DNA of 64,000 bases from a bacterium BMS3Bbin03 (GTDB lineage Bacteria; Zhuqueibacterota; JdFR-76; BMS3Abin05). The notes beneath the pieces are model-generated. The model had not been told where the DNA came from. It searched no databases and saw only the letters and a list, made by a program, of their open reading frames with translations. This document shows, in pieces, positions 8,290 through 15,147 of the stretch (its first letter is position 1; every line of letters starts with the position of its first letter). The stretch is taken from the NCBI GenBank assembly GCA_002898015.1, contig BDTM01000067.1:1-64000 (forward strand), read 5' to 3'. A program made the translations under genes and the position numbers.

Positions 8290-9579
8290 TTAAATTTTGT
8301 TTTTCGCCGGAGCAGCCTTTCCGGCGCAGTCGCCGGCAATCATGCGGGCGTAATGTTCGGCGCTTGGTTTGACCTTTCGGGCGAAATCATTGGCGTAATC
8401 CACATGCACCAGACCAAAGCGCTTGGATTTACCTTCCAGCCATTCGTAATTATCCAAAAATGTCCAGTAAAAATAGCCTCTCACCGGCAAGCCGTTTTGC
8501 CGGGCACTGAGTATTTGCCGAATATGTTCGTCCATAAAGCGCATGCGCAGGGCTTCGTCGGTGGTAGCGATGCCGTTTTCGGTAATGAAAATATCCTTGC
8601 CGCTGCGAGCGACTGCTTTCAAAATTTGTCCCAGCCCTTTGGGATATATTTCCCAGCCCATATCGGTTAACCCGTGACCCGCTGCATCCTTAAAAAAGAA
8701 ATGAATGGGGCGCCGGAAGTTCAGTTTAAACGCACTGTACATGCGATAATAGTAATTGACGCCCCAAAAATCGATTTTGTCGTTCAGCACAACCGGTTCG
8801 TCAAAATTGAACAAAAAGGGAAAACGAAATTTTAAGCGATTTAATTTAAAGGCATCCAGCGTCATCTTATTAAAAAAGCCGTGCAGCAAATCGGCTAAAC
8901 TGCGGTCTGCGGCAAACCATTTGCGGCCCGGGGCAAAAACGATAAAGTGCTTGGCCAAACCGACCCTGGCCAATGGCCGGGCGCTCTTGATGCGGTCGTA
9001 CACGCAGGCGTGCGTTTTAAGAATATTCAGAAAGGCGTGTATCATTTCAGTCACGTTATTCTTTCCGGGCGGAAATTTAGCGTCGCCGTAAGCGGCCAGC
9101 ACCCAAACCAGCGGTTCGTTGAAGGTAATCCAGTAATTGATTTTCGATGCAAATCGCTTAATCAGCATTTCGGCAAAGCTGCAGAACACGTCCTGTGCCG
9201 CTTCGGAAGTCCACGGCGTTTGCGCATGAAACCACACAGGATGCGTAAAATGGTGCAGCGTTAAAAAAGGCTCGATGCCCATTTTTAGTAAGGTATCCAG
9301 CATCCGTTCATAGTGATCCAGCGATTTTTGGTCATAGTGTCCGCGCTTGGGCTCGATTCGCGCCCATTCCATGGAAAAGCGGTAGGCATTCACGCCAATA
9401 GACGCCAGCAACCGGTAATCTTCCTGCCAATACTGCCAGTGGGCTGCGCCGTTTTGATACAGGGGATTCTTCCCGTCCTGCCGAAAACCACCCAGTGCTT
9501 CCCATTGCGTCATGTCGTTTTGTACAAAGCCTTCCATCTGAAAAGCTGAAGTTGCCAGTCCCCAATAAAAAGGATCCAT
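8290..9579 (-). CDS. Glycoside hydrolase family 1 (beta-glycosidase)
   Basis: A 429-residue family-1 retaining beta-glycosidase. It begins with the FYWGLATSAFQMEG stretch. It carries the acid/base Glu155 in TFNEP and the nucleophile Glu334 in ITENG, plus the GYFYWTFLDNYEW motif that lines the substrate pocket. No signal peptide is seen, so it is probably cytoplasmic. It lies 21 bases after the PAP2 gene and 122 bases before the GT21 gene on the same strand. The substrate could be beta-glucosides, beta-galactosides or a glycolipid headgroup; the setting next to a lipid glycosyltransferase makes the last worth considering. Confidence 0.92.
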   Translation of the reverse strand: MDPFYWGLATSAFQMEGFVQNDMTQWEALGGFRQDGKNPLYQNGAAHWQYWQEDYRLLASIGVNAYRFSMEWARIEPKRGHYDQKSLDHYERMLDTLLKMGIEPFLTLHHFTHPVWFHAQTPWTSEAAQDVFCSFAEMLIKRFASKINYWITFNEPLVWVLAAYGDAKFPPGKNNVTEMIHAFLNILKTHACVYDRIKSARPLARVGLAKHFIVFAPGRKWFAADRSLADLLHGFFNKMTLDAFKLNRLKFRFPFLFNFDEPVVLNDKIDFWGVNYYYRMYSAFKLNFRRPIHFFFKDAAGHGLTDMGWEIYPKGLGQILKAVARSGKDIFITENGIATTDEALRMRFMDEHIRQILSARQNGLPVRGYFYWTFLDNYEWLEGKSKRFGLVHVDYANDFARKVKPSAEHYARMIAGDCAGKAAPAKNKI

Positions 9580-9600
9580 CAGTGTTTCGGAATCCTTTCT

Positions 9601-10131
9601 TTAGAAAAGCAGTTTTAGGGCAAAATTAGCAGAGACGAATCCCAAGACCGCACCGAAGAATACGTCCAAAGGATAATGCACACGCAGATAGATGCGGGAG
9701 TAGCCGATTAAACCGGCCAGTATGTACAGGGGCAGGACCAAGAAAGGCAGTTGGTAGCCAAGCAATTGGGCCATTAAAAAAGCCGCCGCAGTATGCCCCG
9801 AAGGAAAACTGTATTGATCCGGCGGGACAATTAAGAATTTCAATTCCGGATGCCGCGTGGAAGGACGCAGCCGTTTGACGGAATTTTTTACCAGCAGGTA
9901 AACCGGCAGTTCCAATCCAAAGGCCAGTAAAGCGCTGAAAAAAAATAGCTTTCCGGCACCTCCACCCGCCAGCAATTCCCTCAGGGCGATAAGCGCGTAC
10001 AGGTGACCGTTGCCCAAATGGGACAATCCCTTGTAAAATTGCTTTAAAAATGCACCTTCGCGCCGGCTGGAAACCAGCACAAATAAATTAAAATCGAAGC
10101 GTAAAATATTTTGTCCGATTGATTTTACCAT
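9601..10131 (-). CDS. PAP2-family membrane phosphatase
   Basis: A 176-residue membrane phosphatase of the PAP2/undecaprenyl-diphosphatase superfamily. All three signature motifs are present: K82 to R89-P90 (KNSVKRLRP), PSGH at 110-113, and SRIYLRVHYPLD with R146, H152 and D156. About five transmembrane helices surround them. The family removes phosphate from lipid phosphates or diphosphates at the membrane. It is the first gene of the minus-strand group with the glycosidase and the lipid glycosyltransferase, so a lipid-linked substrate is likely, but which one is unknown. Confidence 0.9.
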   Translation of the reverse strand: MVKSIGQNILRFDFNLFVLVSSRREGAFLKQFYKGLSHLGNGHLYALIALRELLAGGGAGKLFFFSALLAFGLELPVYLLVKNSVKRLRPSTRHPELKFLIVPPDQYSFPSGHTAAAFLMAQLLGYQLPFLVLPLYILAGLIGYSRIYLRVHYPLDVFFGAVLGFVSANFALKLLF

Positions 10132-10382
10132 AGACCCATCTCAAAGTGATTTATTTGTTTTTCTTTATGATAGCAATGAATTGTTAAAAATACATTAGCG
10201 TTTGAATAGAATTTTGTAAAAAAGGAACCCGATACCAGAGAGAAGCCGGTTTCCCTTTGCGTGCTGGTCACATCATGAGGCAGGAGGCTTTAGGTAGATG
10301 GATATTTTAGACCCCCCCGGCGCAGTTAAAGTTCCGGGAATTTTAAAAGAACAGGCATGGCAATAAGCTTACTTAGAAATTT

Positions 10383-10570
10383 CCCTTGACTTTTTCAATG
10401 ATTTTCGTTAAGATGATTTAAAAATAATACCCACGAATTTCACAAATTCCAAAAACTCTAATCCAATAAAAACCCTCGTCTTCATTCGTGAATTCGTGGC
10501 ATAATTTAATTCTCCTGAATCAGGTTGGGCCTACACTTTATCGAAAATTTCAAAATCTTTTTGAGTGGTT
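10383..10570 (+). repeat. Dispersed promoter-hairpin repeat, copy B
   Basis: The promoter block is followed by the arm CCACGAATTTCACAAATT at 10431 and its partner ATTCGTGAATTCGTGG at 10494-10509. Next come TCTCCTGAATCAGGTTGGGC and ATCGAAAATTTCAAAATCTT. This last block is nearly identical to the matching part of copy C. Confidence 0.8.
10386..10414 (+). promoter_or_regulatory. Sigma-70-type promoter in repeat copy B
   Basis: TTGACT (10386-10391), 17 bases, TAAGAT (10409-10414). It is co-oriented with the membrane-protein gene at 10644 and would give it a leader of about 220 bases containing the repeat hairpin. Confidence 0.55.
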
Positions 10571-10643
10571 TTTTTCTCTATCGGAAGAAACAGAAGCAAA
10601 TAGTTTTAACTTTCTAAATAAAGAATAAGGAAAGGGGTAAATC

Positions 10644-11144
10644 ATGACGAAAATAATTCTAATTTCATATATCTTCTCTTTTGCCATTGCGTCTGCAATA
10701 TTAATAACAAGTATAAAAAAAAGAAATGAAATGCAAAAGCAAATTCAGCCGATATCAGGGAGCTGGTCAAATAAATTTAATTTTTTTACTCCTTTTAGTT
10801 TATTACGCTGTTTGATATTATTTTTATATGTTCTATTTTGTTTTTACGAAATAATTCTCAATCCTTCCAAAAATTATGGTCATTTTTCATTGGAGTTAAT
10901 TGTAATTTTACTAAGTTTCTATCCTAAATGGACAGTTTCAATTGGTACAAAAGGAATATTGTTTAAGCAAAATATAATTTTCTGGGATCAAATGAAATTA
11001 AAAAGAATATTATCAACGCGAAACTATATGCTCTTAGAATTGGAATGGAATGAGAAAGATTCAAATCACAAACGAAGTCAGAAAATACCTGTTCCGTTAC
11101 GCTTTAAAGATGAGATTTTGGAAAAAATAAATCAGGAAAAATGA
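10644..11144 (+). CDS. Small membrane protein of unknown function
   Basis: A 166-residue protein that I do not recognise. It has an N-terminal transmembrane helix (about residues 4-24) and a second hydrophobic stretch that may be a helical hairpin (about residues 52-95). The hydrophilic C-terminal half has alternating strands (SIGTKGILFKQNIIFWDQMK, then LLELEWNE), reminiscent of the PH-like domains fused to membrane helices in bacterial proteins. AAAGGGG seven bases before the ATG is a good ribosome-binding site. The gene is AT-rich compared with the upstream neighbours and sits alone between two copies of the same dispersed repeat, which suggests an acquired cassette. Confidence 0.6.
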   Translation: MTKIILISYIFSFAIASAILITSIKKRNEMQKQIQPISGSWSNKFNFFTPFSLLRCLILFLYVLFCFYEIILNPSKNYGHFSLELIVILLSFYPKWTVSIGTKGILFKQNIIFWDQMKLKRILSTRNYMLLELEWNEKDSNHKRSQKIPVPLRFKDEILEKINQEK

Positions 11145-11289
11145 ACTGATTTTTAGTTTAGCCTGTTTATTAAAGAAAAGAATTTCCGGTATCAAAATAA
11201 CGTATTTTCACTCTTTAATATATTATTATTATAACGCTTATTTGGAGTTGGCTCCCTGCATTTTAGAAGCTTACCATTTGCCATACTCC

Positions 11290-11358
11290 TGTCATTCAGA
11301 AGGAATCTTTTTTAGCGAACGCAAAATAACTCCGGGGAAAGATTCCTGCTGAATGACA
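11290..11358. repeat. Long inverted repeat
   Basis: The arms TGTCATTCAGAAGGAATCTTT (11290-11310) and AAAGATTCCTGCTGAATGACA (11338-11358) pair with a single internal mismatch across a 27-base loop. This looks like a dispersed palindromic element rather than a terminator, since no T-run follows. Confidence 0.7.
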
Positions 11359-11417
11359 ATTCATTCGTGCTTTTAATATCGATACCAATAGAAGTGGATT
11401 TTGCATGGTAAAAATTT

Positions 11418-11605
11418 CTCTTGACTTTTCCAATTATCTTTGTTAAAATAATTTTAGAAAAATAGCCCTGAATTACACGAATTATGCTAATTTAAACCCC
11501 GTCGAAAACCTTCATGTTCATTCGTGAATTCGTGGCGTGATTTTATTCTCCTGAATCGGGTTTAGCGTACACTTCATCGAAAATTTCAAAATCTTTTTCA
11601 GCAAG
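11418..11605 (+). repeat. Dispersed promoter-hairpin repeat, copy C
   Basis: Same order as copies A and B: promoter, hairpin arms (GAATTACACGAATT at 11470 and ATTCGTGAATTCGTGG at 11520-11535), TCTCCTGAATCGGG, then ATCGAAAATTTCAAAATCTT. It ends about 125 bases before the activator start codon. Confidence 0.8.
11421..11449 (+). promoter_or_regulatory. Sigma-70-type promoter in repeat copy C
   Basis: TTGACT (11421-11426), 17 bases, TAAAAT (11444-11449). It is co-oriented with the sigma-54 activator gene at 11731 and may supply its transcription. Confidence 0.55.
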
Positions 11606-11730
11606 ACAAGATAAGCATTTTCACTTGAAAAAATTATTTTTGCGGCTTTAACATCTGCTTTTCGAACATTGCGAGTCGTTTTTTCAAAGTGTTAAGCCAT
11701 TTCTGTTTATATTAACATTACGGGGAGATC

Positions 11731-12849
11731 ATGGAAGAGAGAAATCATTTCAAAAGATCTGCATCAATATTGGAGCTTGCTTTACTTCGGAAGACGATCG
11801 AGAGGCGCTCACTGGAGTGCTGGGGGGAGGATAAAAAGGTTGTACTTCTTGGAAATCATCCGCTTTTTACCGATGTTTTGTCACAAATAGAGCACTTTGC
11901 CTGTTCGGACGATCCGGTGTTACTGAAAGGTGAGACTGGTGCAGGGAAGGAACTATTTGCCCGGTCGCTATACCTATTGAACAGAATGAATGGACGCCAA
12001 TTTCTGACCGTAAATTGCGCCAACTTCAAGAATGAATCGCTTCTGGAGAGCAAATTTTTCGGACACACGAATGGCAGTTTTACAGGAGCAGTGAAGGATC
12101 ACAGGGGGGTATTTGAGCGGGCAAATGGGGGCGTTCTGTTTCTGGATGAGGTTGAGACGCTGCCACTAACTGCTCAGGGAATGCTGCTTCGGGTACTGGA
12201 AGCGAGAGAGATTATGCCATTGGGTAGTGAGAAGTTTAGACATATAGATGTTCGGATAGTAGCGGCTACCAATCAGGATCTTTTCTCACTGGTGAGGGGA
12301 GGATTATTTCGCAAGGATTTGTATTATCGGTTAAATGTTTTGACAATTGAGGTTCCACCACTTCGGGAAAGGGGAGATGACTGGGGGGTGTTGGTGGATT
12401 ACTACCTTGAACAGTTGAACAAATCTGAGGGTAGAAGGAAGTATTTTTCAGAGGAGGCATTGGGTATACTTGAGACCTATCCTTGGCCGGGGAATGTGCG
12501 GGAGTTAATCAATGTAGTGAAGACCGGTTTCTATGACAGTCCGGGGCAGGTGATTGAGGTGGGGAGTATTCATAAGAAGTTGGAGAGAAGGCTGGAACAG
12601 AAACTGACTTCTGGTTACAACGATACTGGAGTTTTATACAACTGGATGATAGAGAAGGGAAAGAGTTTCTGGGAAATGGTGAAGAAACCCTACCTCAATC
12701 GGGATTTGAACCGAAGAGAGGTGAAGGCAATTCTACGAATGGGTTTAAAGGAGGCGGGGAACTATAAGAAATTGGCAGAATTGTTTAATATTGAGGAAAA
12801 AGATTACAAAAAATTTATGAGTTTTTTGTATGATAATCGATTGAAGTAA
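11731..12849 (+). CDS. Sigma-54-interacting transcriptional activator (AAA+ enhancer-binding protein)
   Basis: A 372-residue bacterial enhancer-binding protein that would remodel sigma-54 RNA polymerase by ATP hydrolysis. It has a short N-terminal part (about 40 residues) with no receiver or PAS domain. The AAA+ domain follows, with Walker A GETGAGKE at 67-74, the sigma-54 contact loop written GSFTGA at 115-120 (the usual motif is GAFTGA), Walker B FLDE at 137-140 and the FRKDLYYRLNVL sensor region. The C-terminal 45 or so residues form a probable helix-turn-helix (KKLAELFNIEEKDYKKF). The gene sits just upstream of two dyads and a sigma-54 promoter driving a Cys-rich peptide gene, so it is probably the dedicated regulator. 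With no sensor domain, activity may be set by expression level or by a partner. Confidence 0.9.
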   Translation: MEERNHFKRSASILELALLRKTIERRSLECWGEDKKVVLLGNHPLFTDVLSQIEHFACSDDPVLLKGETGAGKELFARSLYLLNRMNGRQFLTVNCANFKNESLLESKFFGHTNGSFTGAVKDHRGVFERANGGVLFLDEVETLPLTAQGMLLRVLEAREIMPLGSEKFRHIDVRIVAATNQDLFSLVRGGLFRKDLYYRLNVLTIEVPPLRERGDDWGVLVDYYLEQLNKSEGRRKYFSEEALGILETYPWPGNVRELINVVKTGFYDSPGQVIEVGSIHKKLERRLEQKLTSGYNDTGVLYNWMIEKGKSFWEMVKKPYLNRDLNRREVKAILRMGLKEAGNYKKLAELFNIEEKDYKKFMSFLYDNRLK

Positions 12850-12854
12850 AAAAG

Positions 12855-12891
12855 TCTGGCTACAGTCTGATCAAGTCAGACTATAGCCAGA
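12855..12891 (+). promoter_or_regulatory. Dyad 1: candidate activator site and/or terminator
   Basis: The arms TCTGGCTACAGTCTGA (12855-12870) and TCAGACTATAGCCAGA (12876-12891) pair over 16 bp with one mismatch. It begins five bases after the activator stop codon and is followed by ATTTTAG, so it may terminate that gene. The core AGTCAGACTATAG is repeated in dyad 2, which hints that both are binding sites for the activator, about 145-180 bases upstream of the sigma-54 promoter. Confidence 0.6.
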
Positions 12892-12935
12892 ATTTTAGTT
12901 TATTGGTAAATAAAGTGTTAAGTGAGATACAAAGA

Positions 12936-12961
12936 TAAAGTCAGACTATAGGCTGACTTTA
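12936..12961 (+). promoter_or_regulatory. Dyad 2: candidate upstream activator sequence
   Basis: A 26-bp near-palindrome, TAAAGTCAGACTATAGGCTG followed by ACTTTA. It shares the core AGTCAGACTATAG with dyad 1 and lies about 73-98 bases upstream of the -24 GG. That distance is normal for enhancer-binding-protein sites. Assignment to the neighbouring activator is inference. Confidence 0.6.
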
Positions 12962-13032
12962 CTATAAAATTAGCAGTTTTTGTAAGTAGTATAATATTGT
13001 AAATAACAGTATGTTAGATTAATAACATATTA

Positions 13033-13048
13033 TGGTATAATGTTTGCA
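13033..13048 (+). promoter_or_regulatory. Sigma-54 (-24/-12) promoter of peptide gene A
   Basis: TGGTATAATGTTTGCA keeps the essential GG (13034-13035) and GC (13046-13047) separated by exactly ten bases, and has the TTGCA form of the -12 box. The expected start of transcription is near 13059, about 50 bases before the peptide start codon. The neighbouring sigma-54 activator gene supports the call. Confidence 0.65.
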
Positions 13049-13108
13049 CATAAAAATATAGTTGGTATAATTTATAAATAAAAATCAAAATAATAAGGAG
13101 ACAGTAAT

Positions 13109-13267
13109 ATGATTAAGTTTCTGAGAGCAAGAAATATTAGCAGTAATGTACGTCCTGGATGTGCGTGTGCGTGCTGCAATCCCCAGTGCCAAACAGATAC
13201 ATCCTATATGTTGGGATATGCCGAGGGATTAGCAGATGTAATTCTTGGTTCTGCAACATTATCTTAG
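13109..13267 (+). CDS. Cys-rich peptide A, candidate modified-peptide precursor
   Basis: A 52-residue peptide with an excellent ribosome-binding site (AAGGAG, 13095-13100, eight bases before the ATG). It begins MIKF and has Arg15-Pro16. A CxCxCx4C cluster follows (Cys18, 20, 22, 27, plus Cys23), then Tyr33, Gly36-Tyr37 and an acidic/hydrophobic tail. Peptide B at 18600 shares MI(K/R)F, Arg15-Pro16 at the same positions, the CxCxCx4C spacing, a five-residue gap and YxxGY. The paralogy and the nearby radical SAM/SPASM and ABC exporter genes make it a candidate ribosomally made, post-translationally modified peptide (inference). The stop codon TAG ends exactly where an insertion sequence begins, so the original C-terminus may have been longer or different. 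No double-glycine leader is seen. Confidence 0.75.
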   Translation: MIKFLRARNISSNVRPGCACACCNPQCQTDTSYMLGYAEGLADVILGSATLS

Positions 13268-13311
13268 GGGTCAATGTTATATTTAGAGTATATTTCAAAG
13301 TTACGTGATAA
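13268..13311 (+). repeat. Left terminal inverted repeat of the IS
   Basis: A 44-bp arm starting GGGTCAATGTTA and ending TTCAAAGTTACGTGATAA. It matches the complement of 15069-15112 with about four mismatches. Confidence 0.85.
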
Positions 13312-13312
13312 G

Positions 13313-13930
13313 TTAAAGCCATTGATAAGAAGCTTTCAAAAAGATCAATTTCATCAATTGGTTAATTTCAAGGAATTGGTTCCAGAGTTTATCCCATGCA
13401 TTGGGGAAAAAGATTTTCTTAATCAGAGTTTGGAGCCAAAGGATGAGTCCCTTACCAAGGGAGCGTTTTTGAGAATCAATAAGCGTCACTTTTGTACTGT
13501 CCACCATTAGAAAGCGATAAGGGGCTTTCTTAAAATCAGACCAATGACCAGCTTCTCGGGCGAACAAATGGAGACTGCGCCAGAAAGTAACCTTGCTAAA
13601 TCCGGCTGGTAAAATAGTATTGGATTCGGTGGTCGCCTTCTGGTAAGACATGTGAATGGCCAGGTTAATGGCTGACCTCAGAGATTCCCACTGGCAGTGT
13701 TTGTAGGGTTCAATCGAGAAGATTTTCCTGAGCGGAAAGAAGCTTCTGTTGGTTTGTCTGTTCAATAATTGAGCAAAGCTATAACTGACGGTTCCAAAAG
13801 AAGTTCTGAATATGAGAGAGTGGCTTTCATGGCCGTTACGGCAATAACGTTCCCTGTCCTTACGCAGGTCATTATCAATCGCCTGGTTCTCAAGTGCTTT
13901 CAGAAATATCTCTAAAAAAGCTTCGAATAC
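13313..13930 (-). pseudogene. UPF0236/ISLre2-like transposase fragment
   Basis: The frame encodes a stretch resembling the N-terminal and early catalytic part of UPF0236/ISLre2-type transposases. It contains RKDRERYCRNGHE, a FGTVSY strand, a 'FFPLRKIFSI' segment and a possible first catalytic Asp in FLMVDSTKV. The expected C-terminal catalytic part is missing; the frame ends in unrelated residues near the left terminal repeat. The upstream end merges into the tail of the IS1634-type transposase at about 13905-13930, where the reading frame changes. It is a dead fragment. Family assignment is by resemblance only. Confidence 0.55.
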
Positions 13931-14925
13931 TATGCAGCAAGTGATAAGCAAGCAAGGTAATAAAAATGTGTGCATCACTCCTATCTTCTTTCTGATGAAA
14001 AACAGGACGCATTAGAAGCTCTGACTTCATCGTTCGAAAAGCATCTTCCACTTGCGTCAACATATGTAGATTGACCAGATGTCTTTTTCGGACAGATCAA
14101 AGTGGTCTGTCCGTAGAAAATAAGCGCCACTGAATCGTTGATCGGATTGTTCTTTTTGCTGCTTTAAATTACTCTTGCAATACAGAAAGATTTCATTTTC
14201 GCCGGTGATGCGTTTCGCTTCGACCTTGTTCTGTTTTGTCTCTTTGCTTTGGGATTGGAAGCAGCCCGGCCTTCAAAGCAGGTGTTGGTCAGATCGTAAA
14301 GAATAATCGTTTCATTAAGAGAAAACAAATCATTTTCTCTCGTGCGAAGATAAGCTTTAATTTCTGTTTTATGGTCATAGAGTAAATCGATCACTCTGTA
14401 CAGGCTGTTGAGGGACAAATGTTGTGCCCAACGATACAGATGCCTTTCGTTCCCCGGGTGCACCAGGCGCCCAATAATTAAAAGCATGGCTATTTCGATC
14501 TGACGTTTGCTTAATCCGCATGCCTTAAGGCATTGATGCAGGCGAAGTCCTCTGAAAAAGGTGACGCCAGAATATTCACCGCCAATGTGCCGAACTCGAT
14601 GATTTTGTAATGACTGAATATCAACTATTTCAAAATGATTTGGCTCAATATCAATGGCATGTTTTTCTATGAATTGTTGAGCAAATTTTTGGGCCAGCGT
14701 TTCAATCTCTGGCTTTTCCGTGATAAATGATTTTTGTCCCTGGATGATGGCCTCAATGCGTTTGGTCAGACTCGGCCATTTATCTTTGGAAATCGGTAGA
14801 CGGCCAAGAGACTATAGTAACTTTTGGCGTACTCCTTTTTCGGCGCGAATGGATTCAACCAGTTGTTGGCATTCATATTTTGTTGAACCGGCTTTGTTTC
14901 TTTTGTAAACCGTGCGGATCAACAT
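13905..14925 (-). pseudogene. IS1634-family transposase, broken
   Basis: Reading from an ATG at 14925, the frame soon meets an in-frame stop (near 14814). The body continues through LVHPGNERHLYRWAQHLSL to the catalytic motif ILYDLTNTCFEG, typical of IS1634-family DDE transposases. A deletion and frameshift follow near 14200. The C-terminal signature (GAYFLRTD, LTQVEDAFRTMKSELLMRP, FITLLAYHLLHSIR) is found in other frames at 13930-14140. At least three lesions make it non-functional. Confidence 0.8.
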
Positions 14926-15068
14926 ACTATAAGATAATAAGCCATGCAATGCCAGACAAGCTTATTATTTACAGGTCACTACATTGAAAACCTTTACTAA
15001 AACATTGAACTTATGCCCAATTATGCCTGATTTTTACCCCTTTTCTGATGTTTTGTGGTGAACTTGGG

Positions 15069-15112
15069 TTATCACGTAACTTTGAAACAAAGTCTAAATT
15101 TAACATTGACCC
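15069..15112 (-). repeat. Right terminal inverted repeat of the IS
   Basis: TTATCACGTAACTTTGAAAC through TAACATTGACCC, complementary to the left arm at 13268-13311. Confidence 0.85.
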
Positions 15113-15147
15113 TAAATGAATAAGAATATTTTATATGAGTAGTTTAA

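Larger units (their letters stand above)
10132..10643. other. Intergenic stretch with promoter-hairpin repeat
   Basis: No gene is seen. A hairpin (arms near 10218-10232 and 10247-10258, AAAGGAACCC and GGTTTCCCTTT) precedes repeat copy B. The remainder is an AT-rich leader for the gene at 10644. Confidence 0.55.
11145..11730. other. Intergenic stretch before the sigma-54 activator gene
   Basis: No gene is seen. It holds the long inverted repeat at 11290-11358, promoter-hairpin repeat copy C (11418-11605) and an AT-rich leader. Confidence 0.6.
13268..15112 (-). mobile_element. Decayed chimeric insertion sequence (IS1634-like plus UPF0236/ISLre2-like)
   Basis: A 1,845-bp element bounded by 44-bp inverted terminal repeats with about four mismatches. 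The left end reads GGGTCAATGTTA and the right end is its complement, TAACATTGACCC. Inside, on the minus strand, are an IS1634-type transposase with a stop codon, an internal deletion and a frameshift, then a fragment of a second transposase type. No convincing target-site duplication is visible. It has inserted between peptide gene A and the radical SAM gene and should be immobile. Confidence 0.8.

Noticed and set aside
13050..13067. Second sigma-54-like box GTTGGTATAATTTATAAA just after the first
   Set aside because: It has the GG but not the essential GC ten bases later.
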